Of a DNA stretch of 64,000 nt, positions 1-7,996 are shown in pieces. Location of the stretch: NCBI RefSeq assembly GCF_002813455.1, contig NZ_PHHE01000001.1:1736001-1800000 (forward strand), written 5' to 3'. How positions within the stretch are numbered: position 1 is the stretch's first letter; each line of letters opens with the position of its first letter. The notes under the pieces were generated by a model, which did not search any database, had not been told where the DNA came from, and saw nothing but the letters and a program-made list of their open reading frames with translations. The translations under genes were made by a program, and so were the position numbers. The DNA comes from Pseudomonas baetica (GTDB lineage Bacteria; Pseudomonadota; Gammaproteobacteria; Pseudomonadales; Pseudomonadaceae).

Positions 1-3000
1 GGATTCACCATTCGGTGTGTACACCGCCGGTACTCAATCAGCGAATGTCGACCCGCTCTACAACCAGAAGCGCGGGCATCTCTCGGACAATAATTCGGTG
101 CTGGGCACGGCTGGCGCCGACTACGAAAAATGGGTCAACGGTGGCACTGACAGCCTCTATCAGGCCTGGTATCCGCAGCTGGGCGGCAACTTGACGATCA
201 ATGCCGGCGGCGCCGTATCGGGTGATTCGGTGGGCACCAAAGCGCAATCAGCGGCAGGTGGCTTCCGCGAGCAGGTGGCCAGTGTCGCGGTGGGCAATTG
301 GCTGTGGCGCCAAGGCACGGGCAGTCCGGACGTGCCTACCGCCTGGTGGATCAACTTCGGCAGTTATGCCTCGCGGTTGATGCCAACCGGAGACGCCAAT
401 ACCGAACCTTACCTGGTGGGTTTCACCGGTTTCGGCACTTTGGGTGGCGGCAATATCAGCCTGCGGGCCGGCAGTGATGCAGGCATGCTCAAACCGATGG
501 GGAATGAAGGTAATTACCCGCGCAGCCAAGGGCTGATCGTGGCGGTGGGCAGCACCGGTCGCATCGCCAGCGACGGCAGCGTGCAGATGACCGGTGGCGG
601 CGACATGGACATTCGCATCGGCGGCGCGCTGAACCCATCGCTGCTGGCACGGGCCGGGGAAAATGGCACCCGCGCGCCGACACACGATCTGCAAGGCGCG
701 CTGATCAACCTGCGCGGCGCGGCGCAATTGAGCGCCGGTGCGCTGGGCGGGATTGACCTGCAATACGGCGCCGGCTACCAGTTCCATGACGCTCGGGAAA
801 CCCGCGCATTTGATCCATTCACCTCCACCACCAGTACCGCTTCCGGTGGAGTGGTGCTGATACCCGGTGACTCGGGCATGAGCCTCAACACCCGTGGTGA
901 CCTGGTGCTGGGCGGGGCTGCGGATGCAGGCCGGGTGATTTTGCAGAACGCCACACCGGTCTTGAATGCCAACGGGGAGGTTCAGCAAGGTGGGGTGTTG
1001 AGCGGTTTCTCCCTGTGGACGAATCACACGGCCATCGACCTGTTTTCGGCTGGCGGCAACCTGACGCCGAGCACGCAACTCGGCGAGTTCAGTGGCAGTA
1101 ATGCGTTGATCACCGGCCGTAATACTTCGCCGACCGATGGCCGATTCGTGTATCCGTCCATACTGCGTGCCGTGGCGGGGCAGGGATCTATCTATGCCGG
1201 GCCGTCAGCCAGCTACACCGGGCTGCCGAATTTCCCGCTGGCCGGTTATTCATTGCTCCTGGCTCCGGCGGCGGCCGGACAGCTTGAGTTGCTCGCGGGT
1301 GACTCGATTTATGCCGGTGGTTATGCGATCAATCAGTCCGGTGCCAGTCCCTTGGCGATTGCCACACCGTTCAATCCGGCCTTCAACCGGTATGTCACCA
1401 GCAGGGATAGCAAACCTGCGGCGACCAATTACAGCCGCGACGGTATCGTTGCGGTCGGCAACGACCGCTATCCGTTATTCGCCTTTGGCCCCGACAGCTA
1501 TTCAGGATTGAGCAATGTGCAGGGCCCCGCGCGGTTCTATGCGTTAACCGGTGACCTGGTCGGGGTTCGCAGTGGCGAGACGTTGAATTTTGCAACGTCC
1601 AAACGCACTTGGTATGAAGCGGCGGGGCCGGTCTGGATGAGTGCCGGTCGCGACATTGTCGCCTCCGGTACTAACCTGGGGCAGCCAACGCTCGCTCCCA
1701 ACGATCTGAGCAACATTACAGAAAACATCACTTCCACGGGCAACCTGTTCGTCCATAACAATCCGCGAGACGTATCACGGGTTTCGGCCGGCCGCGACAT
1801 CCTTTACAGCAGCTTCGATATCGCCGGTCCCGGTACGCTGGATATCAACGCCGGGCGCAATATTCTGATGGAGGACCGCGCCAGCATCACCAGCATCGGT
1901 TCCTTGGTGGCGGGTGATCAGCGACCGGGTGCCAGTGTGGTATTGCAGGCGGGCACCGGCGCACCGGGACTGGATTATTCGCGGTTCATTGCGCGCTACC
2001 TGAACCCGCAAAACGTCGCCAGTGCGCAGACCTCCCTCGGCGCGCAACCGGGCAAAGTGGTCAAGACCTACCTTGACGAGTTGCGGAGCTGGCTGACCCT
2101 CGGCTATGGCTTCAACGGCGCTGAAGAACAGGCGCAAGCCTTCTACGCCGCGCTGCCGAGTGCCGAGCAGGCGATTTTCGCGCGGCAGGTGTACTTCGCT
2201 GAACTGCGTGCCGGTGGCCTGGAATACAACGATGTCGACGGCCCGCGTCAGGGCAGTTACTTGCGTGGTCGCAACGCCATTGCGTCGCTGTTCCCGACGG
2301 TTGATGTGGCGGGCAACCCGATTCGTTACGACGGCGACATCACGCTGTACGGTGGAGCCGGGGTCAAGACCCTGTTCGGCGGCGACATCCAGATGCTCAC
2401 GCCGGGCGGTGGCCAGGTGTTCGGCATCGAAGGCGCGGCGCCGCCATCGACGGCGGGGATCATCACCCAGGGCTCGGGCAATATTCAGCTCTACTCGCAG
2501 GGCAGCATCCTGCTGGGGCAGAGCCGGATCATGACCACCTTTGGTGGCTCGATTCTCGGCTGGTCGGCCGAGGGCGATATCAACGCCGGTCGCGGTTCAA
2601 AAACCACCGTGGTCTACACCCCGCCAAAACGCATTTACGACACCTGGGGCAACGTGAGCCTTTCGCCATCGGTGCCGAGCACCGGCGCAGGTATCGCCAC
2701 GCTGAACCCGATTGCCGAAGTGGCACCGGGTGATATCGACCTGATCGCGCCGCTGGGCACCATCGATGCGGGCGAGGCGGGGATTCGCGTGTCGGGCAAC
2801 GTCAACATCGCCGCGCTGACGGTGGTCAACGCCGCCAACATTTCGGTGCAGGGCAAGTCGACGGGGGTGCCGGTGGTGTCGGCGGTGAATACCGGGGCGA
2901 TCACTTCGGCCAGTTCGGCGGCATCTTCGGCGACACAAGCGGCGGAAGACGTGGCGCGCCAGCAGCAGGCGGCAGCGCGGCAGAATCAGGCCTCGGTGTT

Positions 3001-3181
3001 TACCGTGCAGGTGTTGAGTTTTGGTAATGAGCAACTGGCGCCGTCCCGCGATGGTGCCAGCCGAGCGCCAACGCCGGGCTACAACCCGAACAGCCCGGTG
3101 CAGGTGCTGGGGGCAGGGGCGCTGGATGAACAGGCGAAACAGCAGTTGACCGAGGAGGAGCGTGGGCAACTGACGTTGTAA
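1..3181 (+). CDS. Filamentous haemagglutinin family protein, C-terminal part (5' end outside window)
   Basis: The reading frame is open from the first bases (DSPFG precedes the first GTG at 17), so this is the last ~1059 residues of a larger secreted adhesin. The protein is rich in Gly/Asn/Ala with recurring GN-x-AGG and GDI-L-A strings, typical of a right-handed beta-helix of TpsA-type exoproteins. A non-repetitive segment around residues 680-760 (FNGAEEQAQAFYAALPSAEQ) resembles the DUF3739 region found near the C-terminus of this family. The tail is Gln/Glu-rich and ends EEERGQLTL. Family members are exported through a TpsB outer-membrane pore, which must lie outside the window if present. 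A terminator follows at once. The family call is good; the adhesin role is inferred. Confidence 0.85.
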   Translation, partial: DSPFGVYTAGTQSANVDPLYNQKRGHLSDNNSVLGTAGADYEKWVNGGTDSLYQAWYPQLGGNLTINAGGAVSGDSVGTKAQSAAGGFREQVASVAVGNWLWRQGTGSPDVPTAWWINFGSYASRLMPTGDANTEPYLVGFTGFGTLGGGNISLRAGSDAGMLKPMGNEGNYPRSQGLIVAVGSTGRIASDGSVQMTGGGDMDIRIGGALNPSLLARAGENGTRAPTHDLQGALINLRGAAQLSAGALGGIDLQYGAGYQFHDARETRAFDPFTSTTSTASGGVVLIPGDSGMSLNTRGDLVLGGAADAGRVILQNATPVLNANGEVQQGGVLSGFSLWTNHTAIDLFSAGGNLTPSTQLGEFSGSNALITGRNTSPTDGRFVYPSILRAVAGQGSIYAGPSASYTGLPNFPLAGYSLLLAPAAAGQLELLAGDSIYAGGYAINQSGASPLAIATPFNPAFNRYVTSRDSKPAATNYSRDGIVAVGNDRYPLFAFGPDSYSGLSNVQGPARFYALTGDLVGVRSGETLNFATSKRTWYEAAGPVWMSAGRDIVASGTNLGQPTLAPNDLSNITENITSTGNLFVHNNPRDVSRVSAGRDILYSSFDIAGPGTLDINAGRNILMEDRASITSIGSLVAGDQRPGASVVLQAGTGAPGLDYSRFIARYLNPQNVASAQTSLGAQPGKVVKTYLDELRSWLTLGYGFNGAEEQAQAFYAALPSAEQAIFARQVYFAELRAGGLEYNDVDGPRQGSYLRGRNAIASLFPTVDVAGNPIRYDGDITLYGGAGVKTLFGGDIQMLTPGGGQVFGIEGAAPPSTAGIITQGSGNIQLYSQGSILLGQSRIMTTFGGSILGWSAEGDINAGRGSKTTVVYTPPKRIYDTWGNVSLSPSVPSTGAGIATLNPIAEVAPGDIDLIAPLGTIDAGEAGIRVSGNVNIAALTVVNAANISVQGKSTGVPVVSAVNTGAITSASSAASSATQAAEDVARQQQAAARQNQASVFTVQVLSFGNEQLAPSRDGASRAPTPGYNPNSPVQVLGAGALDEQAKQQLTEEERGQLTL

Positions 3182-3203
3182 AAGACTCTCGTGCAGTACG
3201 TTT

Positions 3204-3229
3204 GGGCGGCCAGTGGTCGCCTTTTTTTT
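3204..3229 (+). terminator. Rho-independent terminator of the haemagglutinin gene
   Basis: A GC-rich hairpin (GCGGCC paired with GGTCGC around a short loop) is followed by eight T residues at 3222-3229. The T run is also the left target duplication of the ISL3 element that starts at 3230. The insertion therefore leaves the terminator intact on the gene side. Confidence 0.85.
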
Positions 3230-4545
3230 GGTTCTTCACGGAATCCCGGGAAACACAGAAACAAGAACGCCGATTTGATTGATGATGTTCGTGCGAGCAA
3301 ACACATCTAACAAACCGGCGTTCTTATGCGCGATATTAATACTTTCCTTCCTTTTTGGGAGGGCTTTTCTGTCGTCACGATCAAGCCTGATGGTGATGCC
3401 CTCCAGATCGATCTTACACCCCACGCCACCCGATTCCCTTCCTGTGGTGGGTGCCAAAAACCCTGTTCAACCACGCATGAGTATTGCCAGCGAGTCATTC
3501 GTGATTTACCCATTCTCGGTCGCGCAGTACGCCTGAGCGTTTTGCTCCGACGCGTTGGTTGCCGCGACTGTGGCAAACGCATGGAGGCCGTCAGTTGGCT
3601 GGATCGCTATGCCCGCATGACACGGCGTCTGGCAGAGGCGGTCATTCAAGCCTGTGAACGCCTTCCCACGTTGCACGTAGCGCAGATGTTTGGGCTGCAT
3701 TGGGAGACCGTTCGGGTGCTGGAGCGTCGAGCCTTGCAAGCAGCATTGAGCGTTTTGCCAAAGGCGCAACCGCGACGTTTGGTGATGGACGAGTTCGCAT
3801 TGTTCAAAGGTCATCGTTATGCCAGCGTTGTTCTGGATGCGGATACGCGACGGGTGCTGTGGATCGGCGAAGGCCGCAGCCGGGCGGCGGTCAGGCCATT
3901 TTTCGAAGAGCTGGGGCCAGAGGGGTGCGCCCGAATCGAAGCGGTGGCAATGGACATGAACACCGCTTTTGATCTGGAGGTTCGTCAGCACTGCCCAAAA
4001 GCGCGAGTGGTCTACGACCTTTTCCATGTGGTGGCCAAATATGGCCGAGAGGTGATTGATCGGGTTCGCGTCGACGAAGCCAATCGACTGCGTCACGACA
4101 AGCCGGCCCGAAAGGTCATCAAGCAAGCGCGTTGGCTGCTCCTGCGCAACCCGCAGAACCTGAAAACACCGGAGCAACAGGTCCGCTTGGAGGATTTGCT
4201 GGCGGCCAACCAAGCGTTGATGACGGTCTACTTGATGAAAGCTGAACTCAAAACGCTCTGGACGCCAAGTACCGCCTGGGGCTGGAGATCAGCCTGGAAG
4301 CAATGGCTGCGCCACGCTGATGAAAGCGCGATACCGGCTCTGATCCTGTTCGCCAAACGGCTAAAGGGTTATTGGCGGGGAATCGTCAGCCGGGTTCGCT
4401 GGCCGATGCACACGGGGCAGTTGGAAGGCATAAACAATCGAATAAAGGTTATCAAACGGATGGCGTACGGTTACCGGGATAGCGAATTCTTTTTCATGAA
4501 AATCAAGAGCGTCTTTCCCGGTAATCCGTGAAGAACCTTTTTTTT
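3222..4545 (+). mobile_element. ISL3-family insertion sequence (3230-4537) with 8-bp T8 target duplications
   Basis: The element proper spans 3230-4537 (1308 bp). The left end begins GGTTCTTCACGGAATCCCGG and the right end is its complement with two mismatches (GGTTCTTCACGGATTACCGG), giving ~24-bp terminal inverted repeats. T8 at 3222-3229 and T8 at 4538-4545 form an 8-bp direct repeat, the duplication length expected for ISL3. One transposase gene lies inside, and its stop codon falls in the right inverted repeat. Ends and transposase are complete, so the copy looks recent and possibly active. Confidence 0.93.
3326..4531 (+). CDS. ISL3-family transposase
   Basis: 401 residues, the usual ISL3 length. 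The N-terminus has a Cys-rich zinc-binding region (CGGCQKPC, then HEYC, then CRDCGKR). An HTH region follows (LHVAQMFGLHWETVRVLERR), then the DDE catalytic core: VMDEFALFKGH, AMDMNTAFD, VVYDLFHVV and the C-terminal TGQLEGINNRIK carrying the catalytic Glu. The start ATG lies ~95 bp inside the left inverted repeat and the stop TGA lies inside the right one. No frameshift or stop interrupts it. It mobilises the surrounding element and has no link to the neighbouring genes. Confidence 0.95.
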   Translation: MRDINTFLPFWEGFSVVTIKPDGDALQIDLTPHATRFPSCGGCQKPCSTTHEYCQRVIRDLPILGRAVRLSVLLRRVGCRDCGKRMEAVSWLDRYARMTRRLAEAVIQACERLPTLHVAQMFGLHWETVRVLERRALQAALSVLPKAQPRRLVMDEFALFKGHRYASVVLDADTRRVLWIGEGRSRAAVRPFFEELGPEGCARIEAVAMDMNTAFDLEVRQHCPKARVVYDLFHVVAKYGREVIDRVRVDEANRLRHDKPARKVIKQARWLLLRNPQNLKTPEQQVRLEDLLAANQALMTVYLMKAELKTLWTPSTAWGWRSAWKQWLRHADESAIPALILFAKRLKGYWRGIVSRVRWPMHTGQLEGINNRIKVIKRMAYGYRDSEFFFMKIKSVFPGNP

Positions 4546-4685
4546 CAGCAAAAACTTGCCAATGCACTGAAACCTCTGTGGGAGCGAGCCTGCTCGCGAA
4601 TGCGCTGTGTCAGTCAGCATAAGCAGGGCCTGACACGACGCCTTCGGGAGCAAGCCCCCTCCCACATTGGATTGGAGTTGTTTTC
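4546..4685. repeat. Remainder of duplicated adhesin downstream region plus a chimeric REP pair
   Basis: CAGCAAAAACTTGCCAATGC and the following bases up to about 4594 recur at 4799-4847. The palindromic part at 4578-4665 is mixed: its left half is of the GTGGGAGCGAGCCTGCTCGCG type and its right half of the CTTCGGGAGCAAGCCCCCTCCCAC type. Elsewhere in this window the two REP halves match each other. The mismatch points to recombination between two different REP pairs. Confidence 0.7.
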
Positions 4686-4734
4686 AGAAGGCGTAAGGAA
4701 TGCTGACTTTCGCCCAAAGCATTTCGCCCTCGGG
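4684..4734 (-). pseudogene. 3' remnant of an outer-membrane beta-barrel protein gene
   Basis: On the minus strand this stretch reads PEGEMLWAKVSIPYAF followed by a stop at 4684-4686. Alternating hydrophobic residues ending in a terminal Phe are the C-terminal signature that targets barrels to the BAM complex. Upstream, the sequence switches abruptly at about 4733 to the duplicated adhesin end, so only ~16 codons survive. The parent (porin, autotransporter or TonB receptor) cannot be told from so little sequence. Confidence 0.55.
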
Positions 4735-4847
4735 GCAACTGACGTTGTAACAGACTCTCGTGCAGTACGTTTGGGCGGCCGGTTGGTCGCCTTTTTTTCA
4801 GCAAAAACTTACCAATGCACTGAAACCTCTGTGGGAGCGAGCCTGCT
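4733..4847 (+). repeat. Second copy of the adhesin stop codon, terminator and downstream region
   Basis: GGGCAACTGACGTTGTAA at 4733-4750 repeats the last codons and stop of the adhesin (3164-3181). The next ~48 bp repeat its terminator (second copy ending in seven Ts at 4792-4798), and 4799-4847 repeat the sequence found right of the ISL3 element at 4546-4594. Apart from a few substitutions, the two copies match over ~115 bp once the element is removed. The terminator hairpin remains functional in appearance. Confidence 0.85.
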
Positions 4848-4986
4848 GGCCAATCCGGACATGCCGATCGAGCGCATCACCGAGGAAGTGGGCTACAGCG
4901 ATGTGCGCAGTTTTCGCCGGGCGTTCAAGCGCTGGACGGGGATGAGCCCGAGTGCGTGGCGGGTTGAGAGCACCGCGACGATTTGA
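4848..4986 (+). pseudogene. C-terminal stump of an AraC-family regulator
   Basis: The frame reads NPDMPIERITEEVGYSDVRS, then FRRAFKRWTGMSPSAWR, and stops at 4984-4986. This is the second helix-turn-helix of the AraC/XylS DNA-binding domain, with the expected I-E-x-I-A/T-x-x-V-G-Y-x-D spacing and the F-R-R-x-F-K-R-W-x-G-x-S-P signature. All sequence 5' of it has been replaced by half a REP (GTGGGAGCGAGCCTGCT), so about five sixths of the gene is missing. It has no start or promoter of its own. The junction suggests REP-associated deletion. Confidence 0.8.
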
Positions 4987-5062
4987 AAGATCGCAGCCTT
5001 CGGCAACTCCTACAGGGGATCGCATTTCAAACTGTAGGCGCTGCCGAAGGCTGCGATCTTTT
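4986..5062. repeat. Palindromic repeat (AAAGATCGCAGCC family)
   Basis: Arms AAAGATCGCAGCCTTCGGCA and their complement flank a ~35-bp centre. A close relative lies at 26936-27013. As RNA either strand would form a long hairpin ending in Ts on the + strand, so it may also stop transcription of the araC stump. This repeat class is dispersed in pseudomonad genomes. Confidence 0.8.
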
Positions 5063-5139
5063 GACCCTGCTCCAGATTTTCAACCCCACAAACCCTCCGG
5101 CCACAGGTAAACTCCCGCGCACTTTCCCAAGGAGTTCAC

Positions 5140-6027
5140 ATGAGTTACTACCAGCCAGGCATTCTCGCCACCCCTGTACCTGCGCAAGCACGTCATCTGT
5201 TTTTTGCCCTCCAGTCGGTTGAAGCACTGCCGCAGGCAATCGACAACCTGATGAGTCTGGTGGATGGCAAGTCGGTGGTGGTCGGTTTCGGTGAATCCCT
5301 GGCCAGGGCCCTTAACGTCGAGATCGACGGCCTGCGCAGCTTCCCGGCCATGACCGGCGTCGGCGTCGAAAACCCGTCGACCCAGCACGCCCTGTGGGTC
5401 TGGCTGCACGGCGTCGACCGTGGTGAGCTGCTCAACCGCTGCAATGCCTTCGAAGCCGCACTAGCCCCGGCCCTGTCTCTGGTAGAGGCTCAGGAAGCCT
5501 TCCGCCACAAGGATGGCCATGACCTGACCGGCTACGAAGACGGCACCGAAAACCCCCACGACGAAGCCGCCATCGCCGCCGCGCTGCTAAGCGAAGGCGC
5601 CGAAGGTCTGGTGGGTGGCAGCTTCGCTGCGATCCAGCAGTGGCAGCACGACCTCAAGGGTTTTCACAAGCTGTCCGCCGACGACAAAGACAACATCATG
5701 GGCCGTCGCCTCAGCGACAACGAAGAGATCGACGACGCGCCAGTCTCCGCCCACGTCAAACGCACCGCGCAGGAAAGCTTCGCGCCTGAGGCATTTGTCG
5801 TGCGCCGTTCGATGCCGTGGATCGAAGGTGATCGCGCCGGTCTGATGTTCCTCGCGTTCGGTTTTTCGCTGGATGCCTTCGAAGCGCAACTGCGCCGCAT
5901 GAGCGGTCTGGAAGACGGCATCACCGATGGTTTGTATCGCATCAGCCGTCCGATCACCGGCGGCTATTACTGGTGCCCGCCGCTCAAGGACGGTCATCTC
6001 GACCTGCGCGCTTTGCGCATCGGCTGA
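5140..6027 (+). CDS. DyP-type haem peroxidase (YfeX/DyPB class)
   Basis: 295 residues, close to the ~300 of class B dye-decolourising peroxidases. The distal GxxDG motif is seen as GYEDGTENP (catalytic Asp at about 134). The likely proximal haem His lies in SAHVKR (about 205), and the conserved C-terminal GGYYWCPPL is present. No signal peptide is visible, so the enzyme should be cytoplasmic. These enzymes oxidise bulky dyes, lignin-like phenols or porphyrinogens with H2O2; the natural substrate is unknown. The start is supported by AAGGAG seven bases upstream. The next gene begins 24 bp downstream, so the two are probably co-transcribed. Confidence 0.93.
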   Translation: MSYYQPGILATPVPAQARHLFFALQSVEALPQAIDNLMSLVDGKSVVVGFGESLARALNVEIDGLRSFPAMTGVGVENPSTQHALWVWLHGVDRGELLNRCNAFEAALAPALSLVEAQEAFRHKDGHDLTGYEDGTENPHDEAAIAAALLSEGAEGLVGGSFAAIQQWQHDLKGFHKLSADDKDNIMGRRLSDNEEIDDAPVSAHVKRTAQESFAPEAFVVRRSMPWIEGDRAGLMFLAFGFSLDAFEAQLRRMSGLEDGITDGLYRISRPITGGYYWCPPLKDGHLDLRALRIG

Positions 6028-6051
6028 TTTTCAAGACACGAGGGAGCAACA

Positions 6052-7020
6052 ATGGACGTGGTGCGTTGGGGCATGATCGGTTGCGGCAGCGTCGCTGAAC
6101 GCAAGAGCGGCCCGGCCTTCTACAAGGCCCCCGGTTCGGCGCTGGTGGCGGTGATGGGCCGACGCCTTGAAGCCGTCACCGATTACGCCACGCGCCACGG
6201 CATCGCGCGGGTTTACACCGATGTCGATGCGCTGATCAACGATCCGGAGGTGGACGCGGTGTACATCGCCACGCCGCCCGACAGTCACCGCGCCTACAGC
6301 CTCAAAGTCGCCGCCGCCGGCAAGCATTGCTGCGTGGAAAAGCCCATGGCGCTCAACGCCGGGCAAAGCCGCGAAATGCAGCAAGGGTTTGCCGACGCCG
6401 GTTTGCACCTGTTCGTTTCCTACTACCGCCGTTCATTGCCGCGCTTTCAACACGTGCGGCAATGGCTGCAGCAGGGCCGCATCGGCGATGTGCGGCACCT
6501 GAGCTGGACGCTGACCAAGGCACCTTCAGCGGCGGACCTGCAGGGCAGCAACAATTGGCGCACTGATCCGGCAGTGGCGGGCGGTGGTTACTTCGCCGAT
6601 CTGGCCAGCCACGGTTTCGACCTGTTCCAGTACCTGCTCGGCGATATCACTGAAGTTGCCGGTTTCACTGCGCATCAGGCCGGGCTGTATGCGGCTGAAG
6701 ACGCCGTCAGCGCCAGTTGGCGGTTTGCATCTGGAGCACTGGGCATGGGCTGCTGGAGCTTTGTCGCGGACAGGCGAGAAGATCGGGTCGAGATCATCGG
6801 CAGCGAAGGGCGCATCAGTTTTTCGGTATTTGATGAGCATCCCGTGCAACTGCATGCCGATGAACACATCAGCCTGGAAATCCCCCATCACGAGCACATT
6901 CAGTGGCATCACGTACTGGGCATGAATGCGCATATTCGTGGCGATTCACAACACCCGGCAGTCGCCGAACAAGCCCTGAAAACTGACTGGGTCATGGATC
7001 AGATTCTCAAGCGCCACTGA
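6052..7020 (+). CDS. Gfo/Idh/MocA family NAD(P)-dependent oxidoreductase
   Basis: 322 residues. The N-terminal Rossmann fold opens RWGMIGCGSVAERKSGPAF, a GxGxxA-type dinucleotide-binding loop. CCVEKPMALN holds the conserved EKP motif, in which Lys helps bind cofactor and substrate. The C-terminal alpha/beta domain is complete. Members oxidise or reduce sugars, inositols and related polyols; nothing here defines the substrate. The gene follows the DyP gene by 24 bp with GAGGGAG as ribosome binding site, and a REP pair closes the unit. The link to a peroxidase is not an obvious pathway. Confidence 0.9.
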   Translation: MDVVRWGMIGCGSVAERKSGPAFYKAPGSALVAVMGRRLEAVTDYATRHGIARVYTDVDALINDPEVDAVYIATPPDSHRAYSLKVAAAGKHCCVEKPMALNAGQSREMQQGFADAGLHLFVSYYRRSLPRFQHVRQWLQQGRIGDVRHLSWTLTKAPSAADLQGSNNWRTDPAVAGGGYFADLASHGFDLFQYLLGDITEVAGFTAHQAGLYAAEDAVSASWRFASGALGMGCWSFVADRREDRVEIIGSEGRISFSVFDEHPVQLHADEHISLEIPHHEHIQWHHVLGMNAHIRGDSQHPAVAEQALKTDWVMDQILKRH

Positions 7021-7046
7021 TTCCCCAGACCACACACTCTCTCTTT

Positions 7047-7134
7047 GTGGGAGGGGGCTTGCTCCCGAAGGGGCTGGCATTGCTGGCATCTCCATTGCCT
7101 GATACACCGCCTTCGGGAGCAAGCCCCCTCCCAC
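7047..7134. repeat. REP pair (GTGGGAGGGGG type)
   Basis: Inverted halves GTGGGAGGGGGCTTGCTCCC and their complement are separated by ~45 bp, between two transcription units. This is a typical REP doublet. Confidence 0.88.
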
Positions 7135-7190
7135 CATGCTCTTTGTGTCGTCGCATCTAAGGATATGCCCAAACAATATTTCTCAACCTT

Positions 7191-7230
7191 GTCATAACAA
7201 CTCTAAGATCACGTCATAACTCGTTATGAC
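7191..7230 (+). promoter_or_regulatory. Candidate operator for the GntR regulator: inverted GTCATAAC repeats
   Basis: GTCATAACTCGTTATGAC at 7213-7230 is an 8-bp inverted repeat with a 2-bp spacer. A further half-site GTCATAAC lies at 7191-7198, 22 bp (about two helical turns) upstream. The palindrome covers the first possible ATG (7226), arguing that translation starts at 7244. Symmetric AT-rich half-sites just upstream of a GntR/HutC gene usually mean autoregulation. That is inferred from position only. Confidence 0.6.
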
Positions 7231-7243
7231 AAGTGATCCGAAG

Positions 7244-7996
7244 ATGACCGATAACGTTCTCTCCCTCAGTAGCGTGCCTTTGCACACTCAGTTACGCGAT
7301 GTCCTGCGCGCGCGCATTCTCGATGGCGAATACCCGCAAGACAGCCAGATGCCGTCCGAAAGCGAACTCGGCGCGCTGTTCAAAGTCAGCCGCATCACCG
7401 TGCGCCAGGCCTTGGGTGATCTGCAAAAGGAAGGGCTGATCTTCAAGATCCACGGCAAAGGCACCTTCGTCGCCAAACCGAAAACCTTCCAGAACGTCAG
7501 CAGCCTGCAAGGCCTCGCCGAGTCCATGACCGGTCGCGGCTACGAGGTGATCAACCGCCTGCGCAGCTTCAAATTCATCCCGGCCGACAAGCGCGTCGCC
7601 GAGTGTTTGCAGGTCGCCGAAGGCGAAACCGTGGCGCAGATCAAGCGCGTGCGGCTGATCAACCGCGAGCCCATCTCGCTGGAAATCACTTACCTGCCAA
7701 AAGCCGTCGGCGAGCGCCTGGAGAAGGCCGATCTGGTCACCCGCGACATCTTCCTGATCCTCGAAAACGACTGCGGCATCGCCCTCGGCCACGCAGATCT
7801 GGCCATCGACGCGGTGCTGGCCGACAGCGACCTGACCCAGGCGCTGAACGTCGAGGCCGGCTCGCCGATCATGCGCATCGAGCGCCTGACCCACGATGCT
7901 CAGGGCCAGCCGCTGGACTTCGAACACCTTTACTACCGTGGCGATGCGTTCCAGTACCGCCTGCGGATCGACCGGCAAAAAGGGGAGCAGGCATGA
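7244..7996 (+). CDS. GntR/HutC-family transcriptional regulator with UTRA domain
   Basis: 250 residues from the ATG at 7244. An in-frame ATG at 7226 would add six residues but lies inside the inverted-repeat operator. The N-terminal winged helix includes LRARILDGEY, PSESELGALFKVSRITVRQA and HGKGTFV, the hallmark of the GntR family. Residues ~90-245 form a UTRA effector-binding domain ending in RLRI. Its stop overlaps the next ATG (ATGA), tying it to the AprA-like flavoprotein. The regulator therefore probably senses the substrate or product of that pathway and represses its own operon. The effector is unknown. Confidence 0.92.
   Translation: MTDNVLSLSSVPLHTQLRDVLRARILDGEYPQDSQMPSESELGALFKVSRITVRQALGDLQKEGLIFKIHGKGTFVAKPKTFQNVSSLQGLAESMTGRGYEVINRLRSFKFIPADKRVAECLQVAEGETVAQIKRVRLINREPISLEITYLPKAVGERLEKADLVTRDIFLILENDCGIALGHADLAIDAVLADSDLTQALNVEAGSPIMRIERLTHDAQGQPLDFEHLYYRGDAFQYRLRIDRQKGEQA

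Noticed and set aside
4577..4672. CRISPR-like repeated palindromes
   Set aside because: These and the other paired palindromes are REP doublets in gaps between genes, with no regular spacers or cas genes.
4528..4986. 152-codon frame across the REP and araC stump
   Set aside because: The first part reads IS end, REP and duplicated terminator. Only the last ~45 codons are homologous to AraC, so it is treated as a stump.
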